Positions 12,480 through 24,043 of a stretch of 64,000 nt of DNA are shown piece after piece. How positions within the stretch are numbered: position 1 is the stretch's first letter; each line of letters begins with the position of its first letter. The translations under genes and the position numbers were made by a program. This DNA comes from Hippophae tibetana (Eukaryota; Streptophyta; Magnoliopsida; Rosales; Elaeagnaceae), in NCBI GenBank assembly GCA_037013495.1, contig CM072811.1:27034159-27098158 (forward strand), read 5' to 3'. Under the pieces are notes generated by a model. It ran no database searches, was not told the origin of the DNA, and saw only the letters and a list, made by a program, of their open reading frames with translations.

Positions 12480-12925
12480 CCTTATTAACACCGTGATAAC
12501 TTCTTCAACCCTTAATATTATTACATCCAGTTTCCTTAGTTCACTTTCCTTGTTATAAAATAATATTCTTAATATTATTTTATATAAAATTTAGTATCAT
12601 TTTTTATTAAATTTTTACTCATTTTTAACTCACAATATCAAATATTATATTAAAAATATAATATTTTATAAAATTGAATATTTCTTTAAATTTGTATCAA
12701 ATATTACACTAAATTTTTTATTTAATAATTTTTATTTTATTTTTATATTATATATTTAATTTTAATTTATTATACGTAATAAAAAAGATTTAAAATTTTT
12801 TTATAAAAAAAAATTGTACGTAAATAATGTTAATATGATAAATAATATTGTATTAAATTTAATATAATATTATTCATGATTTGATGATTCGGTGAACTGA
12901 GAAAATCCTAGTTAAAAAAAAAAAA
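12480..12925 (+). repeat. Host repeat, block B, first copy
   Basis: It matches 13345-13735: both begin with a tccttattaac/tccttgctataa-type start, then cccttaatattatt, ttagttcactttccttgttat and a run ending in atgatt-ggtga. Together with 4140-4660 it makes the first host unit, now split by the viral insertion. Confidence 0.75.
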
Positions 12926-12929
12926 GTTT

Positions 12930-13340
12930 TCTATGTATCTGCAATTTCAAAATCGAGATGAAAGTAGATATTTTATTAAAGGGGTTCTTGCATTGTGTTC
13001 TACTAATCTATATAAACATGAATTAAAATGAGAAAAAAAAGTAAATGAAAAACTTATTATTTATTATTTTTACTGTATTATTTTATATATCATTAATGAT
13101 TAATAAATATGTGAATTAAAAATTTACATTTTATTACAACTCGGTAAATATTCATATATTTTGTTTTTATATATTTTATTTAATAATAAAATATATAAAA
13201 TAAAAGATAATTTTGCAATTAGAAGCCATCAATATATAGAGTGAAAAAACAATATATGAAAATACTCATAAATTTAAGTATCCTTATTTTCCATCATGGT
13301 TTTAACAAATAAAAAAGGGAATGATTTCATTTCTCCTGCT
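12930..13340 (+). repeat. Host repeat, block A, second copy
   Basis: Right-hand counterpart of 4140-4660. Landmarks such as caaaatcgagatg, tagatattttattaaagggg and aaaaaagggaatgatttcat recur in the same order, with point changes and small indels. Confidence 0.8.
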
Positions 13341-13344
13341 TAAT

Positions 13345-13735
13345 TTTCCTTGCTATAAAACACCCTAATAACATCTTAACCCTTAATATTATTTAACTTC
13401 ATTTTTCCTAGTTCACTTTCCTTGTTATAAATACTCTAATAACGTTTCAAACTTTTAATATTATTTTATATCAAATTTTGTATTATTTTACACTAAATTT
13501 TTATTCTTTTAACTTATAATACCAAATATTATATTAAAATTATAGTAAATAGTATACAAAAATTATATTTAATAATTAATTTTATATTATATATTTAATA
13601 AGAAAAGGGTAGAATTTTTTGTAAAAGAATTTGTACGTAAATAATGTTAATACCATAATAAATAATAATACAGTAATATTATTTATGAAATCAAATATGA
13701 TGATTTGGTGACGTATGGCTAAAATCTCAAAATCT
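13345..13735 (+). repeat. Host repeat, block B, second copy, reaching the APC10 promoter
   Basis: Counterpart of 12480-12925. It stops about 150 bp before the APC10 start codon, so the tandem unit forms the distal promoter side of that gene. Confidence 0.7.
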
Positions 13736-13886
13736 GAATGAAGAGACAACATACCCAAACTGAGTATTAGGGCTTGTTCGATGAAGCTGACCAGAAATTT
13801 CGGGTTTTTTTTCTAATCAAGTATTGCTTCAAAGTTTCAAAAGGAAATAATATCAGAAAAGCACTAGAGAGAGCAGCATTGAGAAT

Positions 13887-15625
13887 ATGGCGACAGAGTC
13901 GTCTGAAGGAGAAGAGGAAACGAAGCTAACAGGTGGAAATCAAATGCTAACAGTGGACGATGATCTCAGAGAAATGGGCAAAAAGGCTGCTTGGAGCGTC
14001 AGCTCTTGTAAGCCCGGCAATGGCGTCTCTTCTCTACGCGATGATAATCTCGACACTTATTGGCAGTCTCTGTTCCAACCTTAGTTGCCCTTCTTGATTA
14101 TTTCTTGTTATTTTTACTTCAAAATTAAGCTGATCCTTGTTTTTGATTTGGTTATAGATCAGACGGTGCACAGCCTCACCTGGTAAATGTTCAATTCCAG
14201 AAGAAAGTGAAACTCCAAGTGTGTATTAACTGCAAAATCTCAATTTTTTTCTGGATTTTAGTTCTTTAACTTTTGTGGGCTTCATTTTTAATTCTGTGGT
14301 ACTTTTTTAATTTTAATTTGATAATTTGTTTAGCTAGTTGCTCTCTATGTGGATTTCAAGCTTGATGAGAGCTATACACCGTGTAAGGTATCTATCCGAG
14401 CTGGGGTTGGCTTTCACAACTTGAAGGTAATTTGTTACCCAGTTTCATTTTTGTAGCTTGTGATCTTTGTTTGAACGAAATTTGGTTGATTTAGATTGAC
14501 CCTGCAAATCTTTATAGGAGATAAAAACCGTGGAACTTGACAAGCCAACAGGTTGGGTTTATATATCTTTGTCTGGGAATGATCCAAGGTAAACTAGCTT
14601 TTTGCTTTTTTGCCAGCTACAATTTCTTTACCTATCTGCGTTTGAACTCATTGTTGTTTTCATCCTGTTTCCATTGTTTTCAATAGTTGGCAGTCTTCAC
14701 GTTTGATTTCACTTTTTTTGTGAATGTATAGGCTTAGAATGGGATTTCATCTTGTAGCTCAATTGGTTGAGTCTACAGCTCACAGAGTAGACCAATCTCA
14801 TCTCCTTACCCTCACATCGTGATGCTTAGAAGCTTTTGATGAATTTGATATTGTGAGAATGTGTTGTTCTCTCTGATTTCCCACCACAAACCTCTTTGCT
14901 GTTATTCTTCAAAAAACAAAAAACAAAAAAACAAAAAAAGAGAGAAAAATTACAGCTTTTCAGTGAGAATGTATGTCATTTGTAGTTCTGATCCTTGCAG
15001 AAGGTTTTTGGGGCACCTTAGTGTATGCAATGATTGTTGTAGTTTCATTGCCCTGGTGTTCCATGATGAAATTTAAGATTGTTTGATATCATTTCATGTA
15101 GAAGCACAAAATGTGCTTTCTGAACATTAAAAATGCTTCTGATAAATTTTTTCATGTTTGGTTCTGAAGGAATTTTTTTCCCCCTAGCAGAATTACTTTT
15201 ACCGGGTTCTGAAAGCAGAAACAAACAGACGTGTCACCTTCTTCTTTTTATTTCAAAAGAAAAGCTTGATAATTTATTACTTAATGCTTTGATATGGTTG
15301 AATTCCCTGATGTTGATTTATATCAAGTTCTAAAATGTTATATGTCAATGTTCTTGTTAGGGAAACTTTTGTGTACACTTTTATGTTGCAAATTGCTGTC
15401 TTATCAAATCACCTTAATGGAAGAGACACTCATATTCGTCAGATCAAAGTTTACGGACCTCAACCGTAAGCTTCTTTAAACTCTGTTGTTATACTACTGA
15501 TAAGTGACATTGTAAGTAATCTTTTTCTTTTTCTTTTAAACCTTTGAACCTGCAGGAACCCTATTCCGCTTCAACCATTTCAATTTAGTTCTAGGGAGTT
15601 CCTTACATATGCCTCTATAAGATGA
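13887..15625 (+). CDS. APC10: Anaphase-promoting complex subunit 10 (DOC1)
   Basis: APC10 is a core subunit of the APC/C ubiquitin ligase and helps bind destruction-box substrates during mitosis and meiosis. Six exons are placed at 13887-14065, 14158-14218, 14334-14426, 14518-14588, 15361-15465 and 15556-15625, joining in phase to 192 aa, the usual plant length. The DOC domain fills almost the whole protein: [23 protein letters not shown], then [20 protein letters not shown] and [18 protein letters not shown], the conserved ligand-binding face. The C-terminus keeps an isoleucine-arginine (IR) end, which in the family docks onto a TPR subunit. The first donor is GT followed by CTCT, weak but needed to restore the YWQSDG reading. 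Intron 4 is long (772 bp) and carries an A-rich insertion. The upstream region is the duplicated host unit. Confidence 0.95.
14745..14950 (+). repeat. tRNA-derived SINE-like fragment in APC10 intron 4
   Basis: The segment has a perfect Pol III box A (TAGCTCAATTGG, 14755-14766) in a tRNA-like context and ends in an A-rich tail (14911-14948, repeated caaaaaa). No convincing box B is seen, so it is either a degraded SINE or a coincidence. Confidence 0.3.
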
Positions 15626-16999
15626 AAGTATACAAATGCTATTTGAATTTTGTGGCTTATGTGACTGAGAAGTACAGATTGTTCAAGAGCAACGCAGAGA
15701 TTCTTTTTTAGCAGACATGTAAACTTAGAAACACCATAATGTTCAAATGGCTGTATCGAAGTAGATTGAGTATATATTTTCTGGTTCCTGGTTTGCTGTT
15801 GTTATTGTTGAGTGACTTGAGGTATGGGATGTGCATTTGATACATACTATTTGTCATGTGAGGAGATAGGATTTGTAGGATGGATTTTAATGTTATAGAC
15901 ACCTCGGAATATATTCAACGACTTTAATTTAGTTTCTTTTATTACATATAAGATTTAAAAAATTATGAATTTATTTGTGAAATTCTAAAAATTTAGAAAC
16001 AAATCGCATGCTTTACCTATAAGTAGATTTAATTTAAGTTTAAAAACTAATACTAACTGTGTACAAGTCTGCTGGTGAGTAAAAGAACAAAATCGCAGAA
16101 GAAGTGTTAACAAGGGTTTATCTTTTTAGCGATGAGAACGAGTACGGACGAGGACGGTTATTGATGTAATTGTCTTTAAATCGAATTATAAAAATATGTA
16201 TTTGAAATTGTTCGAACATCGTTATAATTTAGGGTCGATTTTTTACTTATAAGTAATGAGTCAGGATAGTTATTAAAAAATATATAGAAAAAAATCATTT
16301 TTTAAATTTTTTAAAAAATATTTATATAAAAATTAATAAATTTTAATTATTAATTAATATATAAATTAATTAAATAAATATAATTAATTTTAGGGATACG
16401 TGAGTAAAGTTATTAATATATTGGTAAATAAATTATATATGTTATTTTATATTTAATTTTTATTTAAAATTATATCTATTTTTAAAATTTATCTAATAAA
16501 AGCTTAACTTAGGATGGAGATAACAACGGATAATTATGTACAATTTTTATCTATATAATAATTTAACATAATGGTTTCAAGTGCCTTTCACGTTTAATTT
16601 GTTAAGACAGTCAACTTTTACAAAAGAATGAAAGTTTATCATCCTTGTGCATTGTTTTCTTTTTTTACCAACTAAATAACGATGCCAACTCAATAACTAA
16701 ATTACATTACAGTTAAATTTCAAAGCTTAAAATAAGAACCATGCCACTAGAAAAACACACAAGTTTACAAGACACACAAGGGAAAAAAAAACTCATATAG
16801 TTGCATACTTTAACAACTCTTGGAAATAAGCTACAACCGAAACCACAATCATAGAAGAATCAAATGCTTTATGTTCAAAAACTCTTCTATTTCGTGCTTA
16901 CATATATGTCAAGAAAATACAATACCAAAGCGTAAATCGATATCTTCATTTAATTTTCCATTAAAGTGGTCCATTAGTTTGCCAAAGCTCAAATTAAAA
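15626..16999. other. APC10 downstream region and AT-rich intergenic DNA
   Basis: The first few hundred bases are probably APC10 3' untranslated and flanking sequence. Beyond about 15940 the DNA is AT-rich with no supported gene. The short frame at 16820-17014 has no recognisable feature. Confidence 0.4.
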
Positions 17000-18010
17000 C
17001 AATCATTTATATAATTAGACATGTTTAATTCCAAAACATATTTTCCGAAACCCTCTTGGTACATGCACATTGCAAGAATAAGTGATTAGTTGTCTTTCTT
17101 CTAATCCATACAAGGGGCAACTAGTTGAAAGCATGAACACGTGCCTCGATTCTAATCGGTTCTCACTCCGAGTTTCCCTTTATCTTTCATGATCAGTTAT
17201 TATACGATCCACTTCCTTATCACCTCTGTTGTCCCTTAAAATCTCATTAGGGATAACTGTAATTCTTAATGAATCAAGTCACTCATTATTTAGTACGTCA
17301 ACATGTCTCCTAAGTTCCTAAGTTTATCTTCCCATGTCTCTTCACATCTCTTCCATTAACCTTCTCATATCTTGGAGCTATCATAATATCTTTTGGTTTA
17401 GTTTTCTCACTTCATGGATCTTGTTTTCTATGTTGTCATATGTTTGATCATTGGTATCTCCTCAACTTGATCTTCGACTTATTCCTTAGCCAGTCATACT
17501 CTTTTCAATGCCCTAGATTCAACCATGTCTATTTGCACTGTTTATCAAAATAATTCTCTCTTTTTTTGTAATAATTTCTCTTCACGTTAGAAGACTCCAA
17601 ACTCAAATTAAATCCTATAAGTGATAGGTATCAGAGTTTTAGCTTCGCCCTGATACCAAGACTGTTACTGTGATTGATGTTCAAACAATATGTAACCCTA
17701 ATTCAACAAACTATTCAAAAATAGACTAGTTTTGCTACAAATTTAGAGTATTTAACACCAATCAGAGATAGTGGGACTAACTCCACGAAAAACTCCAAAA
17801 ATGATGAAAGGATATACAATGAAAGGGTGTATATTAGCAACTCCAACCTAACAAGCATAAGAATGAAGTGCAAAGATAAAAGTTACAGTAGACAAGATTA
17901 ATGAATCAACTGCATTCAAGGTAACCACTTACAAAGATGTTTATTAGTGTTCACAAATTTTTTAAGATCATTGAGACAAACATGCTACAAATAAGTATAT
18001 AGTTGATAAC
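17000..18010 (-). mobile_element. Probable LTR-retroelement remnant (primer site and gag start)
   Basis: On the minus strand CTTGGTATCAGGGCGAAGC (about 17642-17660) looks like an initiator-Met primer site. It is preceded by a block ending ...AACAGT at 17664, a possible LTR edge, and followed by a frame starting MVESRALKRV with several stops (17350-17540), which resembles a gag N-terminus. LTR limits are not clear and no pol is seen. Confidence 0.4.
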
Positions 18011-20359
18011 ATCAAATATTTTTACCAAGATACAAGTAGACAATTGAGACCAAAATAAATCATGAGTAACATCAAAAAGAAAAATAGATATGCGAATCAC
18101 CTACAAAAGGGCAATCAAGGAAGAAAAAAGGAAACAATAAAAAATGTAAGAGGTGATCCAAAAAAATTCATACAACAAACTTTCATGTTTTTTCTACATA
18201 TTAGAAAAAGAAAACCCAAATTCATAGACTAATATAAAAACAAACATAAAGCCTAACTTTTGAACACACATAAATGGATTCAACAAAAGTATCAACTACA
18301 AGAAAAAAAGGAAAAAATGAAATCTCTAAGATAAAATAGAAATACCAATGAAAAACACAAAGAACAAAACAGAAACAAAAAAATCTCTAAGACAATGACA
18401 AAGAAATAAAGTAAAAAAACAAAGAAAAACTATGTTCATAATAAGAAGGATGACGACGAGCAACCATTGAGAACAAAAAATGAACAATAAAAAAAAACTT
18501 TAAATGAAAAAATTAACAACAAATGAACAATATATTGTGATAAACTCTAAGAAATAGAAAATGTAAACATAAAACAAAGATTACCAAAGAAAAAATGAAA
18601 TAAAACTTACCTCTTAGTGAGTATTTCTCCATGAAACCAAATTGGAAAAATAAAACCAAACGCAAAATCAACAAAAAATCGAACCCAAAATAGAAATAAA
18701 ACAAAAAAAGGAAATAGAAATCAAGAAAAATGAGAACAATAAATTCAAAAACCATACCTCACATTAAGAGTAAGTAGCGGATCGAAACTGCTTGTTTTTT
18801 GTCAATTTGAATCCAATCTGATCAGAATAAATTTTGAAGATTTTCAATCTTGATTCAATCCAATAATGTAGTCATTCCGAACAAATCTAACTATGAATAG
18901 ATTATGTTGTTTTGGATTAGATAAGGTTAGATTAATATTGAAATTTATTTATAAATTATTTTCATATATAAAATACGACATACACAACATTTAAATTTTA
19001 AATTTGTGTATTTGTAGAAAAAATTATGATTTATTATCACAACTAAGAAAATCAAAAAATAGGAACTATGCCTATAAAATTATTAAATTATTATAAATAT
19101 TTATATTTATTTTGAAAAAGTCCACAACCTGGTACACTACTAGGTAAGGAGATACGACTCTTTAAGGACTTAACCCTAATTTGCATAGATAGAAAAGTAC
19201 AATTAAACAAATAGCACAACAGAAGCAGTAATAATATAATATCAATTAAATTGATAACTTTTCACAATATATATGATAGAAAGCACAAAAAATGTAAACA
19301 CTTTCTAATCAGAGTTTAAGATGTGTGTGTTACAATATACTGAAGCAATGATACACACCTTCATTAAGTTTAAGCTTCAGTATGTTGTAACATATATACC
19401 TTAAACTCAGATTATACTAGCTCAACAATAGATCATGCATAACAAACTATATACCCAGGTAAACCTACATACTGACCATATCTATATGGTAACATCCTTA
19501 GGTTGATTATGGTAACCACTCAGTAACAAACAATTCTTTAAAAAATAAATAATTACAACTCTGAAAAAAATAAAAATACTATTACCTCTATCAGTCAAGA
19601 CCTCTATCTAAACGGGCTATTATTATTCTTGCTTGCTACTTTTGCAATAACCTTTTTCTACACACGAATTTGTCTCTCCTCCAAAGCCAACACCACCCAA
19701 TGTGGTATGACCAATAGCTATAGATCAGTTACATGAAAGATATAGAAAAAGAAACCTTGAGGATCACAATCAAACGTAAACTCTCCAAAATAATTTAAGA
19801 AACACATATAATGCTTCTATGAATTTTGGTAGAGTTTTGGCCCTAAAATCAATGGGTAAATAAAAGAAAGAAGTGGGGGGTATTTATAACATATGGCCAG
19901 CAACCTCGCTAAGGGTGGTGGCGAGGTGTCAAAAATCATATTTTTTTCATTTCCAAAAATGTAGAGTTATTTTCACAAATACTCATACCTAAAACGAATC
20001 AAAACTTGCCATTTCTCGACCTAGCATGCATACTAAAACAACCATCCCTGTGGCATATAAAATACATGCTTTCAATCATAATATTCCTAACTATGTGTGT
20101 GTGTGCATTGTTGATCCATGGTAACTAACCTTATATAAAGAAAGATAAAACACTGAGTAAAAATAAATAGACATCATATTTTGTACACAAAAATCCAATA
20201 CATAGGTACATACTACAAAAGCACATACATATTTTTTAAGTTAAAATAATAATATATGGTATTACATCCAAAATCTTACAAAGGAAAAAAACGTAATTTC
20301 CCCTCTACGAAATGATGTTGTGTCGCAAGTTTAGACAAATATTACTTCCCTAGCAAATT
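18011..20359. other. Intergenic DNA, purine-rich tract then mixed sequence
   Basis: From about 18060 to 18760 the plus strand is strongly A/G-rich (repeated gaaaaa, aagaaa words), which produces a spurious phenylalanine-rich frame on the minus strand. From 19140 to 20280 there is an inverted repeat (19306-19414) and a short ACCTCGC/GCGAGGT hairpin near 19902-19927. No gene is supported. Confidence 0.4.
19306..19414 (+). repeat. Foldback hairpin with 41-nt arms
   Basis: Arm 1 is 19306-19346 and arm 2 is 19374-19414, with a 27-nt loop. Reverse-complementing arm 2 gives six differences from arm 1; if the plus strand is transcribed, four of these are G-U wobbles, leaving only two true mismatches (both A opposite A or C). 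This is either a small MITE-like inverted repeat or a hairpin RNA precursor. Confidence 0.6.
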
Positions 20360-21967
20360 TATAAGGTTTATGAGAATTGAAAATATTCGTGAACAAATTT
20401 TTTAAATATAACCTATTTTCTAGGCATGCTTTCACATCTTCTATTCAAATCGAAGAAAATTTCGTGCTTCACGTCAATATATTTTAGGTATATACTCATT
20501 TTTATACATGTTAGAATACATGTTATACATTTAGGAACATTTGATGTATGCATTGATCGATTAATAGAGTATTGGGTTTATTGATTGAATAGGTTAGATC
20601 AATCGAGGATCAATCTAGTACGATCTATGTCCTCTCGAGTTGATTTTCTAATTGGTATAGATCGATCGAAGTTTGGGTTCGATCAATCAAAGGACTAGAT
20701 CAATCGAGAATCAATCATGTTTGATCCATCTAATCTTGAGTTTATTTTAATCATTGTTGGATCGATCAAAAATGGTTTCGATCGATCGATCTTATAGGTT
20801 TAGTTTATCCATTGATCGATCTTATAGGTTTGGTTTATCGATTGATCGACCTAATAGGTTCGTTGGATTAATCGATCGATCAATCTTACAAGTTCATTTG
20901 ATCGATCTTACAGGTTCATTTGATCGATTGATCGATCTTACAGGTTTGTTTGATCGATCGATCGATCTTATAGGTTTATTTGATCGATCGATCAATCTTA
21001 TAGGTTCGATCGATCGAGCCTGGACTGGATCAATCGAGCGGTTAGATTTTCAACTTATATCATAATTGTTTACTTGAGTCAAACTATTCTTTTACCATAT
21101 TATCTCTATTCATTATTGTTCTATGAATTATTTAATAAACATAATGATAATTTATTTTTAACCTAGCATTAGGATTTCATCTTTTCTATATAAACAACTT
21201 AATGCTCTATTGCAATTAACCACATTAATTATATTCATCTAATTATTTTTGTACTCTCCTTTTCAAACTATCTTGCAAAAACTGAATCATATTTTGTTTA
21301 GGTTTCTTTATTTAATTAATCTAAGCCTATTTAATTTATGATTTTGTCATTACATATTCATATAGCTTCTTCTTGATTAAGTTTTTGAATGTTTGGATTA
21401 AATAATTTTGTATGTGATCATAATTACTTGATTTGATTATTTAACTTTAAAAAAACTATCTTTATTGAACTTGTGCTTCAATAGAAAAGATGATTTAAAT
21501 TAACTAATTTATTCTTGAATTCTTTAGCTGGGGTTTTTCATTATTGAATCTTTTCTAGGACATACTTTGCACTTGTGTTATTATGCTAGTTGAGCGGGTT
21601 CAATGCTCATGTGACTTGAGTTATTGAAACATTAGTCCAAATCCCTACACCAATCTTGTGGAGACTGTGAAAGAATAAGATGAAGGCTTTATGTTGAAGG
21701 GTAGTATAAGACATGGCCTTATAATTGAACATTGATTTTCATAATGGATAGTTAAATGGTTAGGTAGATTGGTGGTTTCCCTTTTAGTCATTGTTGTGAC
21801 CTAAGTTATTTTCATCTAAAATATTATGTGTTAAGTTCTTATTTATTTTTGCATTATTTTATTAACACAATTGCATATCTGGCTGCTTGTATTTTTTAAT
21901 TACTCATAATTCAAAAATTACTTATTTACTCCCTCTAGTTAATTAGATCCGTAACTTTAAATTTTCA
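20360..21967 (+). repeat. 5' LTR of the gag-only element
   Basis: It starts TATAAGGTTTATGAGA, matching the 3' LTR start TGTAAGGTTTATGAGA, so the terminal TG has mutated. It is about 1.6 kb long and contains an expanded GATCGATC minisatellite that its partner lacks. Confidence 0.7.
20790..21025 (+). repeat. GATCGATC minisatellite inside the 5' LTR
   Basis: About seven units of 22-36 bp combine a (GATC)n-type run with the word CTTATAGGTT or CTTACAGGTT. Because no stop falls in one frame, a repetitive 103-codon open frame (20754-21065, SIDRS and FDRSIDL repeats) appears, but it lacks any sign of being a gene. Confidence 0.8.
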
Positions 21968-22021
21968 TTTAGTATCAGAGTGGATCACTAGATATACTTA
22001 GTTTTTATCTAAGACCTTGTA

Positions 22022-24043
22022 ATGGATCATTTGAGAGATGGTTCTTCTACAACTTGTGCTCATTTCTTTGATGGGTCTACCTATCCATATTAGAAGGCTC
22101 TTATGAGAGCCTTTCTATGCTTTCTAGATTAGAGTGGAATTCTGTTATTTATGGCTATGAACCACCTACGGTTACCAAAGATAATATTGCAACACTTAAA
22201 CCTAGGAAAAATGAACCATTGAAGATAAATATGGTAGTAATTGAAACTAAAATGAAATTAATGCTATTTTTAATATTGTGTTTGCTGATGAGTTTCATCG
22301 TATTTATGATGTTGATACCGCTAAGCATGCTCGAGATACTTTAGAGGTTACCTAAGAAGGCACAACACAAGGTAAATAAACCAAACATTGCATGCTAAGC
22401 ACTAGGTTTGAAAAGCTTAGGATGTAGGAAGATAAAAAAAATTCTGAATTTTATATTAAATTATATGATATTGCTAACCTCTTCAAATCTTGGAGAGAAA
22501 TTTGAGAAATTCAAGTTGATTTGAAAGATTCATTGCTCATTATTAGATCGTTTCCATGCAAATATCACTACCATTGATGAAAGCAAGGATGTAGACACAA
22601 TCAAAATTCAAGAACTTGTTACCTCACTCCAAACCTTTAAGATGAGTTTTCAAACATTTGCATAGAACAAAGGTATCGCTTTCAAAATTACCATGACTAA
22701 TGATGGTGGTAACAACAATGATGAAGATGATGAAGAATTGAAAATCTTACCCAAAATATTTAATAAAATCTTCAACCAGAACAACTCACAGACTAACCAA
22801 CAACCAAGTCGTTCAAGGGATTAAAATCCAAGAAAACTCAAACCTATAAGTTCTGAAGGTAAGAAAACTAAACCCAATTAATCAAAATGTTTTAAATGCA
22901 ATGTAATTATTCATTTTGTAGCTAGTGTGCTAACAAAAAATAGAGAAATGGTGGGATTTCAATACTATTCTTAACAACTAAGAAAGTGACAATGACAATC
23001 CTAATGACTTAGAAAATTATGGCACCAACTATTTGGAACTTATTGTAACTATTGGTGGACACTTCATTAAGTATGATATTGATTCAGATTATGAGGAAAG
23101 TGAATCTAAATTCCTACTAAACAAATTTAATATTAATAGTTTTGATGAACTGTTTATAGATTTAATAGGTTGTAAGAGACAAAAGGATATGTTGCTAGTA
23201 AAAGTAACCAAATTAATGATAAACTCAAATCCTATTAAATCAATTTCTCTATCTTAGAAAAAGAAAATATTAAGTTGTCTGAACTTATTGATGGTTTGAA
23301 TTCGAGTCTTGTAAATTTTAAACAGGAAAACGAGAATCTTTTGTAGGAACTTGAACAAGCAAAGAAAGTCATGAAGAGTCTAATAATTCGAGCTAAAAAG
23401 CTAAACAAAGTTCTTGACTATGGAAAACCTTTTGGAAAAAAAATGAGGGCTAGGATATGTAGATGAGCACTATATGTCATAATCTTCAAATACAACTTAG
23501 TTTGTAAAACCTTTTAACTCTTCTCCTTCACGTGATACATGTGGCTTTAGTTATAAGGATGAGAGATCCAGACCTTCAACATCAAAAACCATATTTGTAA
23601 GGAGTTCTAACTCTACTCATACTATTATTACTTATGCATAAAGAACCATTGTGCCTATGGTAGAAAATACTATTAAGTTTGAGCATGTATGTCATTATCA
23701 TGGTAGGATAGATCATATAAGACCAAAATATAGGTTTTTGATGAATGCTCATAAATTTAATAATTCTTTCCATGCTTCTAGTTGTAGGACTCATTATTAT
23801 CATCTATCTATGTATAATACATCCAATAATTCTACTAGAAAGTATGAAGTTGTTATTTCAAAGAGACAAGTGAATTTCAAAACTTTTAATTCTAGGACTA
23901 ATTATCATTCTACAATGCCTATTGCATCTTCATTTAGGATGAATGTGAAATCTAAAGGTAAGTCCACAAATATGTTGATAACAACTAAGGTAGTTGATTT
24001 CCAACTCAAAGATATACAAAAATCAAAATTCAAGAAATTTTGA
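22022..24043 (+). pseudogene. copia-type gag, decayed
   Basis: From ATG 22022 the frame reads MDHLRDGSSTTCAHFFDGST and soon meets a stop. Further UBN2-type gag blocks follow up to about 22640 in shifting frames (TLEVT, STRFEKLRM). A damaged knuckle lies near 22885-22930 (CNVIIHF), an acidic stretch with IDSDYEESESKF at 23033-23257, a leucine/lysine coiled-coil region at 23280-23420 and a second damaged knuckle around 23688 (HVCHYHGRIDHIRPKY, the normal cysteine/glycine positions replaced). This is the gag of large plant copia lineages. No pol motif follows. Confidence 0.72.

Larger units (their letters stand above)
4660..12480 (-). mobile_element. Endogenous plant pararetrovirus (Caulimoviridae), near unit-length, inactive
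   Basis: Read on the minus strand, from about 12340 to 6255, the order is movement protein, a small coiled-coil frame, coat protein with a CCHC finger, aspartic protease, reverse transcriptase, RNase H, then a viroplasmin/transactivator-type protein. This is the gene order of Caulimoviridae. All reading frames carry stops or shifts. There is no LTR. The insertion sits between two halves of a host tandem unit, which puts its edges near 4660 and 12480 and gives about 7.8 kb, within the 7-9 kb range of the family. The 4660-6250 part has no coding signal and would correspond to the viral intergenic region. The small separate frames and transactivator resemble caulimovirus/soymovirus-type layouts, but I cannot name the genus. 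Confidence 0.85.

Noticed and set aside
18513..18755. Phenylalanine-rich, membrane-like frame on the minus strand
   Set aside because: It arises from the A-rich plus strand (poly-TTT reading) and has no family feature.
20754..21065. 103-codon open frame with SIDR/FDRSIDL repeats
   Set aside because: It is the translation of the GATCGATC minisatellite inside an LTR; the composition comes from the repeat and nothing indicates expression.
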